A stretch of DNA of 64,000 nucleotides, taken from contig CM037585.1 in assembly GCA_021018995.1 (NCBI GenBank), forward strand, positions 127,004,831 through 127,068,830. Direction: 5' to 3'. The notes beneath the pieces are model-generated. The model saw only the letters and a program-made list of their open reading frames with translations. It was not told where the DNA came from and made no database searches. This DNA comes from Chloranthus sessilifolius. Its lineage: Eukaryota; Streptophyta; Magnoliopsida; Chloranthales; Chloranthaceae. Below, piece after piece: positions 34,837 through 46,093 of this stretch. Numbering within the stretch: the stretch's first letter is position 1; every line of letters starts with the position of its first letter. Position numbers and translations under genes: made by a program.

Positions 34837-35079
34837 TGTAGACACCCCCATTTCGCCCTCTCGGAGTACACAAATTCGTTTGGTCAGCCCTTGACCTTTT
34901 TAACCCTTGGCATGCGACCATGCAACAGTACATGGCTGAACACAAGCTGAAAGAATAGCTTTGTGGCTCAGATCCCAACGTAGGGAGGCTATATACTAAG
35001 CAATAGTATATAGTCAGAATGCAGACTGAAATAATAGTCCTGCATTCCATTCTTGAGACCATAACCGGACAACCCTGAA

Positions 35080-35480
35080 TTAAACGCCTAAAAACCCGTG
35101 CATAATTCGATCATGCACACAACCACAAGCGCGCGATCAGTCCCCTTTCAGACCAACCTTCCTTTCACATACCGTTTCGAGACTCGATTACGCGCCTGGA
35201 AACAGGCACGTGATCGGATTGAGCGCTACACCACTAGCGCGCAATTGGCCTACACCCGACCTAGCCTTGACTTCTACGTTTCCTCGATTAAGCGCTTCAG
35301 ATAACACGCTTATTCAGATTGCACATGTCCCATCACGTGCATAATTAGTCCTGATTTCGTTAGGACTAGGAAACCCACTGAGTAATTCAGCCTGTCGCTC
35401 ACTGAGTTAGTGACCGACTCAAAGCGATTAAGCGCCAGAAAAATAGCACGCAATTCAATTAAACGTCCGAAAATGGACAC
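35080..35480. repeat. GCGC..AATT motif array in TAT LTR
   Basis: Motifs such as GCGCGCAATTGG, GATTAAGCGC, GATTACGCGCC and CACGCAATTC recur about every 25-35 bases. They end directly upstream of the LTR TATA box. The inverted counterpart is at 36000-36420. Confidence 0.75.
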
Positions 35481-35495
35481 GTAATTGAATAAAAA

Positions 35496-35505
35496 CCTAT
35501 AAAAG
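35496..35505 (+). promoter_or_regulatory. TATA box of TAT LTR
   Basis: CCTATAAAAG is followed about 20 bases on by an AG-rich leader and, at 35660, a GTAAG donor-like site. Confidence 0.6.
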
Positions 35506-35999
35506 TTTTTTTCTTGAAGAGAGAGAAAGAGGCTGCAAATTTAGAGAGAAGAGACCGCAAATTCCGAAACTAGAGAGCTCCGAGGACGAACCCATAGAGC
35601 AACCTAGTCATAATTTTGAGATTTAAACTCTGAGATTTCTCTCCGCAGCGCCGACCCTAGGTAAGAATTTAATTTTTAGTTTCCGACCATAGCTTCTAGT
35701 CTTTAGATTTAGGATTTTTCTTAGCTTTAATTATCAGTCTTAATTTTCAGTCTTAGACCATAGCTTTAGACCGTAATCTCTATATTTGGTTTCAGTCCTC
35801 AGAGCCCAAAACCAGTCCTTAATTTGACGGTCTAATTCACCAACTCTCAAGGCATAATTCTTTTTCAAAATCTCAATTTACAGTCCTATCATTAAACTCT
35901 GATTCTGACTCTTAGAGTTCAGAACCAGTCTTTAATCCTACGGTCTATTTTTTCTGATTTCGACTTCGCTTTCAGTCCTTAGATTTTTTAGTTTTTTTT

Positions 36000-36590
36000 C
36001 AATTAAGCGCCATGTTTCAGGCATTTAATCGAATTGCGCACCGGTCTCCCAACACTTAATCGCTTTGAGTCGGTCAACGACTCAGTGAGCGACCGGCTGA
36101 CTTGCTCAGAGAGTTTTCTAGTCCTAATAGTGTTACAACTAATTGCGCGCCCATTTTGGAGTGCGTAATCCAATTAGGCGCCACTCTCAAAGTGTTTAAT
36201 CGAGGAAACTTAGGGGTCAAGGACAGCAAGGCTAGGCCTGGCGTAGGCCAATTACGCGTTGGTGGTATAGCACTTAATCCGATCACGCGTCTAGTTTCAA
36301 GCGTGTGATCTAGTCTCGAGTTGGTCTAGGGAAAGGAAGTCTGGTCTGAGAAGGGACTGATTGCATGCTTGTGAACTGGCGTGCAATCGAATTGAGCACA
36401 TGGTTTTAGGCACTTAATTCGGGGTTGTCTGGGTCTGAAATGGCAGGCTATTGTTTTAGCCTGCATTTCGACTATATACTATTATTTCAGTATATAGTCT
36501 CCCTACATTGGGATCTGAGCTACAAAGCTATTATTTCAACCTGTGTTCAGCCATGTACTATTATTTTAGTACTTTTTTTTTTATAGTATC
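36000..36590 (-). repeat. LTR remnant of right TAT element
   Basis: On the minus strand it is homologous to 34918-35480 of the left TAT LTR, including GACTCAAAGCGATTAAG, the GCGC motif array and CAGTACATGGCTGAACACA-like sequence. It is an LTR piece without both ends. Confidence 0.7.
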
Positions 36591-36599
36591 GGCATTTTG

Positions 36600-36985
36600 A
36601 AAATTCAGGAGTTTTGAAAATTTGAAATTTTAGAAATTTTAACTTAAGATCAATTCGGTGGTAAAACGACAGAAAACGTGGCTTCCGAGATGTCACTGAG
36701 CAGATCCACCGGTATGGGATTTATGGACCCGACCGTTATTATGGTTGTCAAGAAGACACTTGGTATGTTGGACACTCCGTCTAACCTTCTCGATGAGTAC
36801 TAATGAATGTCTCTTATGGGAGGACTACAGTGATTCGTGAGTCGAGAGAGATAAGTTTTAAAAACATTTGACTTAATCATAGCTAACTATATATATATAT
36901 GAGGAATATCAAGTAAAATAAAAAAAGTGGGTAGTACTTACCTGGGGGTGATACTTACCTGGATTGCGCGTAGTTTGTATGGTCT
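36600..36985. other. non-coding TAT 3' region, mirrored block
   Basis: The complement matches 33661-33990 of the left TAT copy, including the doubled GGTAAGTATCACCCCC phrase and CTCAGTGACATCTC. It also contains a short (TA)n run near 36890. No gene is seen. Confidence 0.6.
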
Positions 36986-36989
36986 GGTG

Positions 36990-37630
36990 GCATCGTAGTG
37001 TCGCGATAGTACCGCGATGAGACTTTGGGGCTTTCTTCTCTTCGGGTCCGCTGTGGCAGTGGTTGACGGTTGTGATGTGATAAAACGTCTTGGAGGAATG
37101 ATGTCGTGATGGGACCTGGGGATTTCTTCTTTTTCTTTGGTTGCGTGCTGGGTAAGTCCTGGTGGGGCGTGGGGATCAATTCGGGAGAGAGAGAGAGTCC
37201 TTTACTTTAGCGATGGGACATGATCGAGTTTTCCCTCTTTTCGTCATACAGTGTGGCATGTGCTTTCTGAGCTTTCTTTTTTTCAGGTAGTGATGTCCGC
37301 GATGGGACGTTGGTATCTTTCTTTGGCAGATCTTGGGTTATAAAAGAAATCACGTTGTGGTTGCATCGTGATTGGCTTCGTCTTTGGGTGGTTTGCATTT
37401 GGCTTTTCGTGATAGGTCATGAGGGTATGGTTAATTTTTTAAGGTGAGACTGGATATTAAGGTGATATCGCATGTGTACACATTATTGTGATGGGAATGG
37501 GGGCTGTCAATGCTTCTTTCTCATATAAGGGTATACAATGGGACTGATGAGTAGGTCTTTCTTTTCTTTGTCGGAACAACCTGTGAGGATACACGATGGG
37601 ACAAAAGAATCTTGACTGTGATGGGACAAA
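36990..37630. repeat. dispersed GCGATGGGAC repeats (right TAT)
   Basis: About nine copies of (C/G)GATGGGAC or variants (near 37013, 37110, 37211, 37300, 37489, 37548, 37592, 37620). It is the mirrored form of 32950-33640. Confidence 0.75.
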
Positions 37631-37679
37631 AGGCATGAGGGTGTAGATTTCGTCTAAAGTCAAGTATTACATGCCTGTT

Positions 37680-38030
37680 TTAGGTCGCTCAATCAGATTG
37701 CTCGCCTATTTTCGGGTGTGCGATAGCAGGTTTGAGGGGTCATTTACGCGTATGGGAGTGTGTGTGTGATTGTATTCTATGTTCCGATCGAAGCGCGTGA
37801 TCGGAGTGTCACCAGGTCAGTGTATGGGTGACCTTTCAGGTCACGCAATGGCAGTGTGTCGTTTGATCAATTTGTGCGGTTCATGAAATGCGCGAGATCA
37901 GAGCGTCGCACCGTTGGTGTGGGTGATGGTTTACTTGAACACTTGGGTGGTAGCACGTGTTTTGGATTGTGCATAGTGTGCGTAGTGCGTGACTGAATTA
38001 AACGCAGGTGTCTGAGCGCATGATTAAGGC
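37680..38030. repeat. GCGC-type motif array upstream of first antisense TATA (right TAT)
   Basis: Degenerate motifs GCTCAATC, GTGCGATAG, GCGCGTGATC, GCGCGAGATC, GAGCGCATGATTAAG are spaced 25-45 bases apart and end beside the TATA box at 38036. Confidence 0.6.
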
Positions 38031-38035
38031 CGTAC

Positions 38036-38045
38036 TCTATATAAG
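38036..38045 (+). promoter_or_regulatory. TATA box of first antisense unit (right TAT)
   Basis: TCTATATAAG is followed by a leader that continues to the Tekay insertion at 38178 and resumes at 50363. The left TAT copy has the same box at 32494-32503. Confidence 0.6.
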
Positions 38046-38744
38046 CGAGGGAGCTTTCATTTGTGTTTCATTCTCTGGTTTTGTCTCGAGTTTTAACCTT
38101 TTTCTGTATATCTTGTGTTCTGAAATTTATATTTTGGCAATATCGGGCAATCCAACCGTCCGATTGGGATGTCGTTTTGTAATAACCTAGGTTTTAGGGA
38201 ACTATGTACATCACGCATGACGCACGCTGCATGGGTGTTTGTGGTTCACAAGGAAATCACAATTATTATGTACACTTTAAGTGTATGTGTTCAATAGGTG
38301 AGCTACGTAGGTGCAAAACCATGTAAGAGTGTATGTGGTTAGAACACTAGTCAAAGCAAGTAGAGAAAGGGGGGAAAGGAGTCTCCCATATGTTATTTAT
38401 TTGAGCTTAGAAGGAGAGAATGAATAGGGAGAAAGAAGAAAAGGACTTTGGTTAAAAGAAAAGTTGGAAATAGGGATTTTTGTGAGCAAAAGGTAGGATT
38501 CACCTTATGAATTTCAAATATATAAGATGAGGATGGTGTAGTGAAGAGAGTGATAAAGATCCATTAGTTTTGAACTTGTGGATGATAAAGAAAGGATTTG
38601 GAAACCCTCTTTATTGAGTTAGTCTAGGATCAAATCTAGAAGAGATTTGATGATTTAAGGTATGTTTTAATATTATTATGTGTATTAAAAGGGTGTATTT
38701 AATTGTTAGTGGAATTATTTTGACATTTAATAGGATATTAAATA

Positions 38745-39185
38745 ACGCAGGAAGGAGTTCTCGAGATGATCGAGCATTAACTGTTATCGCTCCTCACTCG
38801 AGCAGTTTAAATAGCTCGCTCGCGCGAGAAGGATCACAAAATATAAGTATAAACTATGTTATGGGCTCGCTCGAGCGAGACCCCTTTGTGAAGGGAAGGC
38901 TCGCGCGAGCGAGGGTTCGCGTAAGCTACAGATGCCTCATTTTGAAACACTCAAACGGGGATGATACCTCGCTTATAATCACTCGAGCGATGAATAGTGT
39001 TCACTCGCACAATGAATAGTGTTCGCTCGCACAAGGAAGGACAAATTATAACAGGAAAACTATGTTTCTAGGCTCGCTCGAGTGAGACCCTTCGTGAAGG
39101 GGAACCATGCGCGAGCGAGGGCTCCCATGAACTCCAGGGACCTCGTTTTAATCACGCGAGCGAGGTCAAGTGCTCACTCGTGCGA
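38745..39185. repeat. CTCGCTCGAGCGAG palindrome array in 5' LTR
   Basis: About a dozen copies, such as GGCTCGCTCGAGCGAGACCC, GCTCGCGCGAGCGAGGG, CACTCGAGCGATG and ATCACGCGAGCGAGG. Many form paired facing arms around TTCGTGAAGGG. The array is repeated in the 3' LTR and before the accessory ORF. Confidence 0.92.
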
Positions 39186-39494
39186 GTCACTGCATAGAAG
39201 TTTATATTAATTTTTTTTGTTCTTGGGGGCTATGGTCCTCAAGATCCTTATAGGCCTTTCTAAGAATATTTTGGCACATGCAATATAGGTTTGGCGTGAA
39301 ATTGTTGCGTCTAATCCCCTAAGAGATAATGATGCGTTTGAATTGATGGATTTGTTGTGAGGTAGGGAACACCTTGAACATGTACTTTAATTTTCAAAAG
39401 CATGTATATAGAGTCATTCACACGAATATTTATATATCAAAAAAGGTGATTTCAAAGAGAGTGTGTGTGTAAATATAAAATGAACTCATAAGGT

Positions 39495-39800
39495 CCCCAG
39501 GGACGTGAAACGTGATAATGGGCGTCAAAGTGATGCGTTGAGCTAGTGACACCCCAGGGGTGTAAGAGTAATATGTCAGCAAAGTGAAAGAAAAAGTGAT
39601 AAGGCCTAATATACTAGAATTAGCACAATTACACGATGAATAACTAACTATATATAGTGTACTTTCGATATTTTTGTTATTTGAGATTTGAATAGAATAC
39701 CCCACCGACGTGGCGGGATACCCACGACTGACTCGGTAGAATATCCGTGACCGATACGGCGGCCAATCCGTACACCAGTTTGGCATCCCAGGGATGTGAG
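39495..39800. repeat. palindromes with CCC(A/T)GGG core, plus-strand Tekay LTR
   Basis: GTCCCCAGGGAC (near 39495), ACACCCCAGGGGTGT (near 39549) and CATCCCAGGGATG (near 39785). They correspond in order and spacing to the palindromes of the other Tekay LTR, with paired substitutions that keep the symmetry. Confidence 0.75.
39700..39779. repeat. ~23-bp imperfect tandem repeat in plus-strand Tekay LTR
   Basis: The units CACCGACGTGGCGGGATACC, then CTCGGTAGAATATCCGTGACC and ATACGGCGGCCAATCCGTAC are the complement of the block at 17452-17552. Confidence 0.7.
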
Positions 39801-40170
39801 TATGAGATCAGAACCCCGTCGCCTATGAGAAAGGGACCTGGGTATTATTTAAGTAAGAAACAGATATGAAAAGTGTCTATTTAGACGACGATGGTGGGTA
39901 TTCCATCGGGGCTCGATGCTATATTGCTCGGGGATTATTTAAGTTAAGATTTAAGTGATTAGGCCGAATCAATAACTAATACCAGTAAGTTGAGAATGAA
40001 CAAAACCATGTAAAGTAGCAGTTGCATCTATCATATCTGTTCTGTCAATCTAAATTGTTTCTCAGTAATTTCGTCAGATAAGCCATGCTTTTTAAACTGT
40101 TTTATAATACATGTGAGAGCTTAATTTATATATTCACTTGTTGTTTTCCCTATTGAGCTAGGATGTAGCT

Positions 40171-40299
40171 CACCCCTTTAGACTATACGTCGCAGGTCCA
40201 TTGCTTGCGGCTGCCGTGGCTTCGGGAGACGTAGATCCGGGGGATTTGGATTACGTGTCCGGAAAAGAGTTGGAGCCTCCTCCCGAGGACTTCTTCTAG
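40171..40299 (+). other. LTR acidic peptide reading (plus-strand Tekay, 5' LTR)
   Basis: The reading FRLYVAGPLLAAAVASGDVD continues to KELEPPPEDFF and stop. It is homologous to the minus-strand Tekay reading. The 3' LTR copy is at 49871-49999. Confidence 0.55.
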
Positions 40300-40663
40300 A
40301 GGACTCGTGCGCACTTGAGAGTTATTTTTGAGAGCTTTTCTTACAGCTTGGTATGTCAAACCTTATTTTTGAAATAATGTAATTAAATGATATATTCTTT
40401 TTGGCGAATCATCTGGGATGATCTGCTTATCACCGATGGTTCGAGTCGGCTCTTCTGTTCATGCATTGGTATGGAAGAAGAACTGTCTTTTGAGCTTTTG
40501 CTTTAGATTAGTCTATCTTGATTTTATGTCATTCAGTTACCTGTCTTATTTTGAGTAGTTGTGGCTTGGTTATACCAATATTCCGTATGGACTTCAGGGG
40601 CACGGCCTGGAGGGTCGTGCTGATGGCACGAGTTTCAGAGTGCTAAAAATTGGGCTGTCACAG

Positions 40664-40676
40664 TTGGTATCAAAGC
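40664..40676 (+). promoter_or_regulatory. primer-binding site of plus-strand Tekay
   Basis: TTGGTATCAAAGC directly after the 5' LTR matches the initiator tRNA-Met primer site common to plant Ty3/gypsy elements. Confidence 0.85.
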
Positions 40677-40766
40677 CGTTCTTTTAGAAATTCTGACAAT
40701 CATTCTTTTTGTCAGAGCATAGGAACTTCTGCTAACGAAACTTTGGTTTCATGTGCGGACCGTGAT

Positions 40767-42183
40767 GTCTTCTAGGGGAAGAGGCTGACCTAGGGGCGGT
40801 CATAATAGGAATTTGCGTAGTCAAGATGACTTTATCTCAGATACCAATTGATTGCCTTTGGGAGATAAAGGGGCTTCAGGTAGTGGTGGCCAAGAGAGCC
40901 AAGATCAGGCAGAGAACCGGGATTGAGATCGTCAGGGTCAAGATCAGATGGAACAAGAAAGAATCAGAGAAATAAATAAAGACAGAGAAGAGCATCACAA
41001 GATGATGCATACTATGGAAACCATGGTGACCACCATGGCTCAGGAAGCAGCATCCTTGGTGACTCACAATGCCAATGATCAATAACAGCCACCTACACCT
41101 CCAGTAGCTTTGACACCGCCAGTGCCCTCTGCATTTACTGAGTTTAGGAGGATGAGACCTCCTAGCTTTTCAGGACAAGCGGAGCCGATGGCTACTGAGA
41201 ATTGGCTAAGCGAGATGGAAAAGGTTTTTAGCATGCTGACATGCACGAAAGATGAAAGCGTCTGTTGGGCAGCGTACATGTTAGATGGGGAAGCTGGGCC
41301 TTGGTGGAAGTCCGTCTCTAGGACTAGGGCTCAGGAGAGCCCAGGATTGCCCTGGACATGGGATGAGTTTATGGAAGATTTCAACAAACAATATTTCCTC
41401 GAAGTGGTGAGAAATCAGATGGAGATACAGTTTTTACAACTCTTGCAAAGACGGATGACAGTAAGGGAGTACAGAGTGGAGTTAATGAGACTTGCTCGCT
41501 TTGCTCCCGATTACGTGATTACGGACATGATGAGGGCAAAGAGGTTTCAACAAGGATTGAGGCTGGAAGTTAGAGGTGGAGTGGCAACATTTCAGCTGAA
41601 GACCTACAGAGAGGTCATGAGTAAAGCATTGGTTGTTGAAGAAGAAAATAATAATCGATACCGTCAAAGGGATCAACAGGGAAGAGAAAATGTGGATCAA
41701 GGCAGAACTGGAAACTACGAGTCGGTGAACAAAAAGCCGAGATTCGTAGCGACTAATCAGAGGCAACCGTTCCAACCAAGTTTTGGTAGACTGGTGCAAC
41801 AAACAAATTATCAGTGTCAAACTGTGCTTGCATCGGGGAGACAATTGAGATATGAGAGCCCTGCTATTTTTACAGGAGCCACAGTTATACAAGGCTTCTC
41901 ACGAGCTGCTTCTTCCACACCGAGGGAGACTTGTGCCAAGTGTGGCAAGTCCCACAAAATGGTGGATTGCAGGCAAGGGACGCGAGGCTGCTTTAAATGT
42001 GGCAAGGTGGGCCACATGATTAAAGATTGTCCTAAGATGAATAAGGATAAGATAACCTCTGCTTCAATTCCACGACCGATACAAGCGAGAAAGCCGGTCG
42101 TACAAGGGAGAGCCTATGCAGTCACCGCTCAAGAAGTAGGGAACGTACATGATGTCATCCAAGGTGAGATTCCTTTTAAATAA
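40767..42183 (+). pseudogene. gag of plus-strand Tekay
   Basis: It starts MSSRGRG. The main open part from 41110 holds the gag domain (MRPPSFSGQAEPMATENWLS, MLTCTKDESVCWAAYMLDGE, AGPWWKS, MTVREYRVELMRLARFAPDY), a basic linker, then two zinc knuckles CAKCGKSHKMVDC and CFKCGKVGHMIKDC near 41.93-42.03 kb, and VVQGRAYAVTAQEV. It has few breaks, and most of the length is open. Confidence 0.9.
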
Positions 42184-42311
42184 AGAATGTCAATTCAAAA
42201 AAAATTTAGATAGTGAAGGTGCATTCATTAGAAAAGTATGTAGATTCATTTTGTATGTTAAAATTTCTAAATAAAATATGTGCTATATATGTATATATAT
42301 GTGTGTTATAG
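42164..42311 (+). other. intron-like AT-rich gap between gag and protease (plus-strand Tekay)
   Basis: It starts GTGAGATTCC after ATCCAAG and ends TGTTATAG before GTATGTTACGAG. It is 148 bases and strongly A/T-rich. The minus-strand Tekay has the same structure at 25260-25411 (152 bases). Confidence 0.5.
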
Positions 42312-42720
42312 GTATGTTACGAGTCTACGAAAAAGGATGCTATGTAGCATGTGAGGCAAGAGTGTTGATAGACCCAAGGTCTACCCACTCCTTTGTCACT
42401 CCGAGGTTTGCGAAAAGAATGAAGATTGTTTCGGAGACGTTGGACTTTGTTCTATCAATGTTTATCCCGACTAGAGAATTAGTCGACACGGAGTTGATTT
42501 GCAAGTCAATAATAGTGAGTATTCAGGATGAGGACATCTATGAACTGGACACAAAATTAATATTATTGAACATGCAAGGGTTCGATGTGATCCTTGGAAT
42601 GGATTAGTTGTCACAATATTGTGCGATCGTGGATTGTAAGAATAAGATTGTCATCTTTAGACCTAACACGAGGAGATCGTTTCGATTTTAAGGAGAGAGA
42701 TCGACGCATATGCCACTTAT
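42312..42720 (+). pseudogene. protease of plus-strand Tekay
   Basis: Reads [34 protein letters not shown] and [14 protein letters not shown]: the retropepsin region at the start of pol, colinear with the minus-strand copy. Confidence 0.85.
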
Positions 42721-42739
42721 TTCTGCAGTCAGGGCCGAG

Positions 42740-44165
42740 CGGTTGATCAGAAAAGGGTGCAGCAGTTATTTGGCATTCTTGAAGAAGGATAAGGAAGAGA
42801 AGAACATTATCTCCGAGATAGCAGTGGTGCGAGAGTTTTAGGATGTATTTCCAGAGGAATTACCAGGATTACCTCCAGAGAGAGAAGTGGAGTTCGCCAT
42901 CGATTTAGCACCGAGAACGGAGCCTATTTCAAAAGCACCATATAGAATGGATGCTGCTGAGTTGAAGGAGTTAAAAGAATAGTTACAAGAGCTCATGGAC
43001 AAAGGGTTTGTAAGCCCGAGTGTGTCTCCATGGGGAGCACCGATCTTGTTTGTAAAGAAGGATGGGTCAATACGACTGTGCATTGGCAATCGCCAACTAA
43101 ACAAACTCACCATAAAGAACCGATATCCTTTGCCTAGGATAGATGACCTATTCGATCAGCTGCAAGGAGCGAAGTATTTTTCCAAGATCGATCTGAGATC
43201 TGGATACCATCAGTTGAGAGTCAAGGTAGAGGACATCCAGAAGACTGCATTCAGGACACGGTATGGACACTATGAGTTCTTGGTGATGCCGTTTGGGTTT
43301 ATGAATGCACTGGCATCATTTATGGACTTAATGAATCGAGTGTTTAAACCACACCTGGACTTCTGCGTCGTGGTGTTCATTGACAATATCCTAATATACT
43401 CTAAATAGAAAGCGGGGCACGAAGAATACTTGAGGGTTGCTCTATAAACTTTGCGTGAACACCAACTGTATGCCAAACTTAGTAAGTACGAGTTTTGGTT
43501 GGAGGAGGTTAGTTTTTTGGGACATGTCATCTCAAAATATAGTGTCACGGTAGATCCAGCTAAGATCGAAGTAGTAGTAAATTGGGAGCAACCAAAGACC
43601 GTGACCGACGTCCATAGTTTCCTTGGACTAGCGGGCTATTATCGACGTTTTGTAGAGGGTTTTCAAAAATATCAGGACCTCTTACGAGGCTTACACGAAA
43701 GGATTCAAGATTCGAGTGGAGTGAAGCATGCAAGAAGAGTTTTCAAGAACTCAAGAAGAGGCTCACTTCAGCTCCAGTACTAGCAATTTCTTCAGGCAGT
43801 GGACGGTTCGCAGTCTACATTGATGCTTCGTATAATGGTTTGTGTTGCGTGCTCAACCAACACAAAAAGGTGATAGCTTACGGGTCCAGACAATTGAAAG
43901 AGCATGAAAATAACTACCCGACACATGACCTGGAACTGGCAGCGGTCATATTTGCGCTGAAGATTTGACAACATTATTTATACGGTGAGTCCTTTGAGAT
44001 TTTCACCGACCACAAGAGCCTCAGATACCTGTTTACACAGAAGGAGTTAAATATGAGGCAGTGCAAGTGGATGGAGTTCCTCAAGGACTATGACTGTTCC
44101 ATACAGTACCATCCAGGCAAGGCTAATGTAGTAGTCGATGCCTTGAGTCGGAAGGGTTCAGCTTA
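42740..44165 (+). pseudogene. reverse transcriptase and RNase H of plus-strand Tekay
   Basis: The RT part (about 42960-43420) shows [54 protein letters not shown] and [16 protein letters not shown]. The connection and RNase H part (43451-44160) shows [35 protein letters not shown] and, near the end, the TDH and DALSRK regions. Several breaks are visible. Confidence 0.88.
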
Positions 44166-44277
44166 GTTGGCTAGTTTGATTTTGGGTATGCACTGATGGA
44201 AGTTATTTGAAGATCTGGCACTGTATGATGTAAATATCAAGTCGCAAGCTACAGGAGCCTTTTTAGCTAACATATCA

Positions 44278-45260
44278 GTGAGACCAATGATATTTGAGCA
44301 TATCCATGAGCTACAGATGAAAAACCCGATGCTAACCAAGATTGATCAAGATGTGATTGAAGGCGTCAGACCTGAGTTCTCAGTGAAAGAAGATGGTTCT
44401 CTATTGTTCAAGGGCCGTCTTTGCATTCCCGACAATGACGATATGAGGCGAATAATACTTGATGAAGCTCACAACTCAAACTATGCGATCCACCCTGGTA
44501 GCACTAAAATATATCAAGATTTGAAAAAGAATTACTGGTGGAGAGGTTTGAAACAAGACGTGTCTAGTTACGATGTTTGCATGTCAACAGGTGAAGGTCG
44601 ATCATAGACATCCTACGAGATTATTGTAACCTCTACCTATACCGAAGTGGAAGTGGGAATCGATCTCTATGGACTTTATCGTTGGACTACCGTGTACTGC
44701 AAAGAGATACAATGCCATTTGGGTAGTCATGTACACGGCGAGAAGACTTGCGACCGATTGACCAAGTCAGCACACTTTTTTCCTTACAACACGATATACA
44801 CAACGGGAAGACTTGCAGAATTGTATATGAAAGAGATCGTGCGCCTACACGGGATTTCAAGCAGTATCGTTTCTGACCATGATCCATTGTACATGTCAAA
44901 GTTTTGGAAGAAATTTCAAGAGGGAATGAGAACACGATTGGATTTCAATTCAGCATTTCATCTGCAAACTGATGGGCAAACAGAGCGGATAAATCAGATC
45001 ATTGAGAACATGCTTAGGGCATGTATGCTAGAGTTGCAAGGATCATGGGATCAGCACCTACCATTGATTTAGTTTGCATACAACAACAGTTTTCAAGCGA
45101 GCATTGGCATGACACCGTATGAAGCTCTTTATGGGAGGCGATGTAGATCGCCCATCAATTGGGAAGAAACCGGGGAGAAATTTGTTTTGAGACCTGAGAT
45201 ACTTGAAGATAATGCCACCTATGTTTGCATGATAAGGGAAAAACTCAAAGCGGCTTAGAG
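44278..45260 (+). pseudogene. integrase of plus-strand Tekay
   Basis: The N-terminal zinc-binding region includes ILDEAHNSNYAIHPGSTKIY and WWRGLKQDV. The core includes [57 protein letters not shown] and then YEALYGRRCRSPINW. Colinear with the minus-strand copy. Several breaks. Confidence 0.88.
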
Positions 45261-45299
45261 CAGGAAGAAAAGCTACGCCGATATCAAGCGGACCAGTGT

Positions 45300-45720
45300 A
45301 GACTATAAGGTGGGTGAACACGTATTTGTCCAAGTGTCACCTATGAAGGGCGTAATGAGATTTAGAAAGAGGGGGAAGTTAAGCCCCCGCTATCTTGTAC
45401 CATTCGAGGTTTTGGGTCGAGTAGGGGAAGTTGCTTACCGCATTGGGTTACCACCGCTATTCGATCGGGTGCACAATGTGTTTCACGTTTCTATGCTCAG
45501 GAAGTATATTAATGGCCCTGATGATGTTTTGGGCAGTCAACTTTTAGAAATGCATGAAGACATGAGCATGATAGAGGAACCGACGGAGATTTTGGATCGA
45601 AAAGAACAAGTGTTGCAGACAAAAGTGATTCCATTAGTGCTGGTTGATGGAAGAATCATTCGACCTAAGAAGCAACGTGGGAGCGTGAGGTGGATGTCAG
45701 AGAATAATATCCTAGCTTGT
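45300..45720 (+). pseudogene. integrase C-terminus and chromodomain of plus-strand Tekay
   Basis: Reads GEHVFVQVSPMKGVMRFRKR, RYLVPFEVLGRVGEVAYRIG, HNVFHVSMLRKYINGPDD, MIEEPTEILDRKEQVLQTKV and IPLVLVD: the GPY/F module and chromodomain of the Tekay clade. Confidence 0.85.
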
Positions 45721-45984
45721 TTGAGAACGCTAGTTAGTGCCCAACAAAATGTTGTAATATACAATATTTTGGCTTGTGTATATACGGAGATTTTTGTTTT
45801 GAAAAGAATGAATGAGTTTTGTTAAACCTTGAGCATAGTTCATTTCAATCTTGGTAGATTGATCATTCCATCAGAAATTTCCAAATGCATTGGATAGGAA
45901 ATCATGTGTTAAAGAGATACTAGAAGTTAGAAGTGATACAGGGTGAAAATATAGGAGTAAAAGAGCCAGAAAAATATTTCTGGG

Positions 45985-46090
45985 CTCGCTAGAGCGAGGA
46001 CTTATGCTCACTCACGCGAGCCATGCGAAAATGAAGGGCCAAAACGTTCTGGACTCGCTCACGCAAGAACTTATTACCACTCAAGAGAGG
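45985..46090. repeat. CTCGCT/AGCGAG array upstream of accessory ORF
   Basis: GGGCTCGCTAGAGCGAGG, CTCACTCACGCGAGCC and GGACTCGCTCACGCAAG repeat the motif of this element's LTRs, just upstream of the TATA box at 46094. Confidence 0.85.
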
Positions 46091-46093
46091 GGG

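Larger units (their letters stand above)
34837..35950 (+). repeat. 3' LTR of left TAT element
   Basis: It starts TGTAGACACCCCC after a PPT. It contains the motif array 35080-35480, a TATA box and AG-rich leader sequence, then a T-rich stretch with recurring CAGTC(C/T)T-TAG phrases. The 3' end is not sharply defined because the mirrored TAT copy begins near 36.0 kb. Confidence 0.6.
13830..36000 (+). mobile_element. TAT/Ogre-like Ty3/gypsy element (left copy), pol-less and interrupted
   Basis: The element is read from a 5'-truncated gag (13830-16564), continues after the inserted Tekay (29361 on), keeps only a short integrase C-terminal remnant (IGELVLRK near 29.85 kb), then a 4.6-kb 3' untranslated region with an antisense unit. 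It ends with a PPT and an LTR starting at 34837. RT, RNaseH and most of IN are absent, so it is a non-autonomous derivative or a deleted copy. Its 3' half is mirrored by the right-hand TAT copy. It is broken in several places. The right limit near 36 kb is approximate. Confidence 0.7.
38178..40662 (+). repeat. 5' LTR of plus-strand Tekay
   Basis: 2485 bp, paired with 48138-50362. Inside are the CTCGCTCGAGCGAG array, CCC(A/T)GGG palindromes, the ~23-bp repeat block (39700-39779), a stretch shared with the other Tekay LTR (CCATCGGGGCTCGATGCTAT near 39905) and the acidic peptide reading. Confidence 0.93.

Noticed and set aside
30234-36000. LTR start at 30234 (TGTTAGAGC), mirrored at 57972, giving a 5-6 kb TAT LTR
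   Set aside because: The site at 34837 (TGTAGACACCCCC after CACCAAAGAGGGGCATC) is a much better PPT plus LTR start for the TAT lineage. The 30234 block is better read as the start of the 3' untranslated region.
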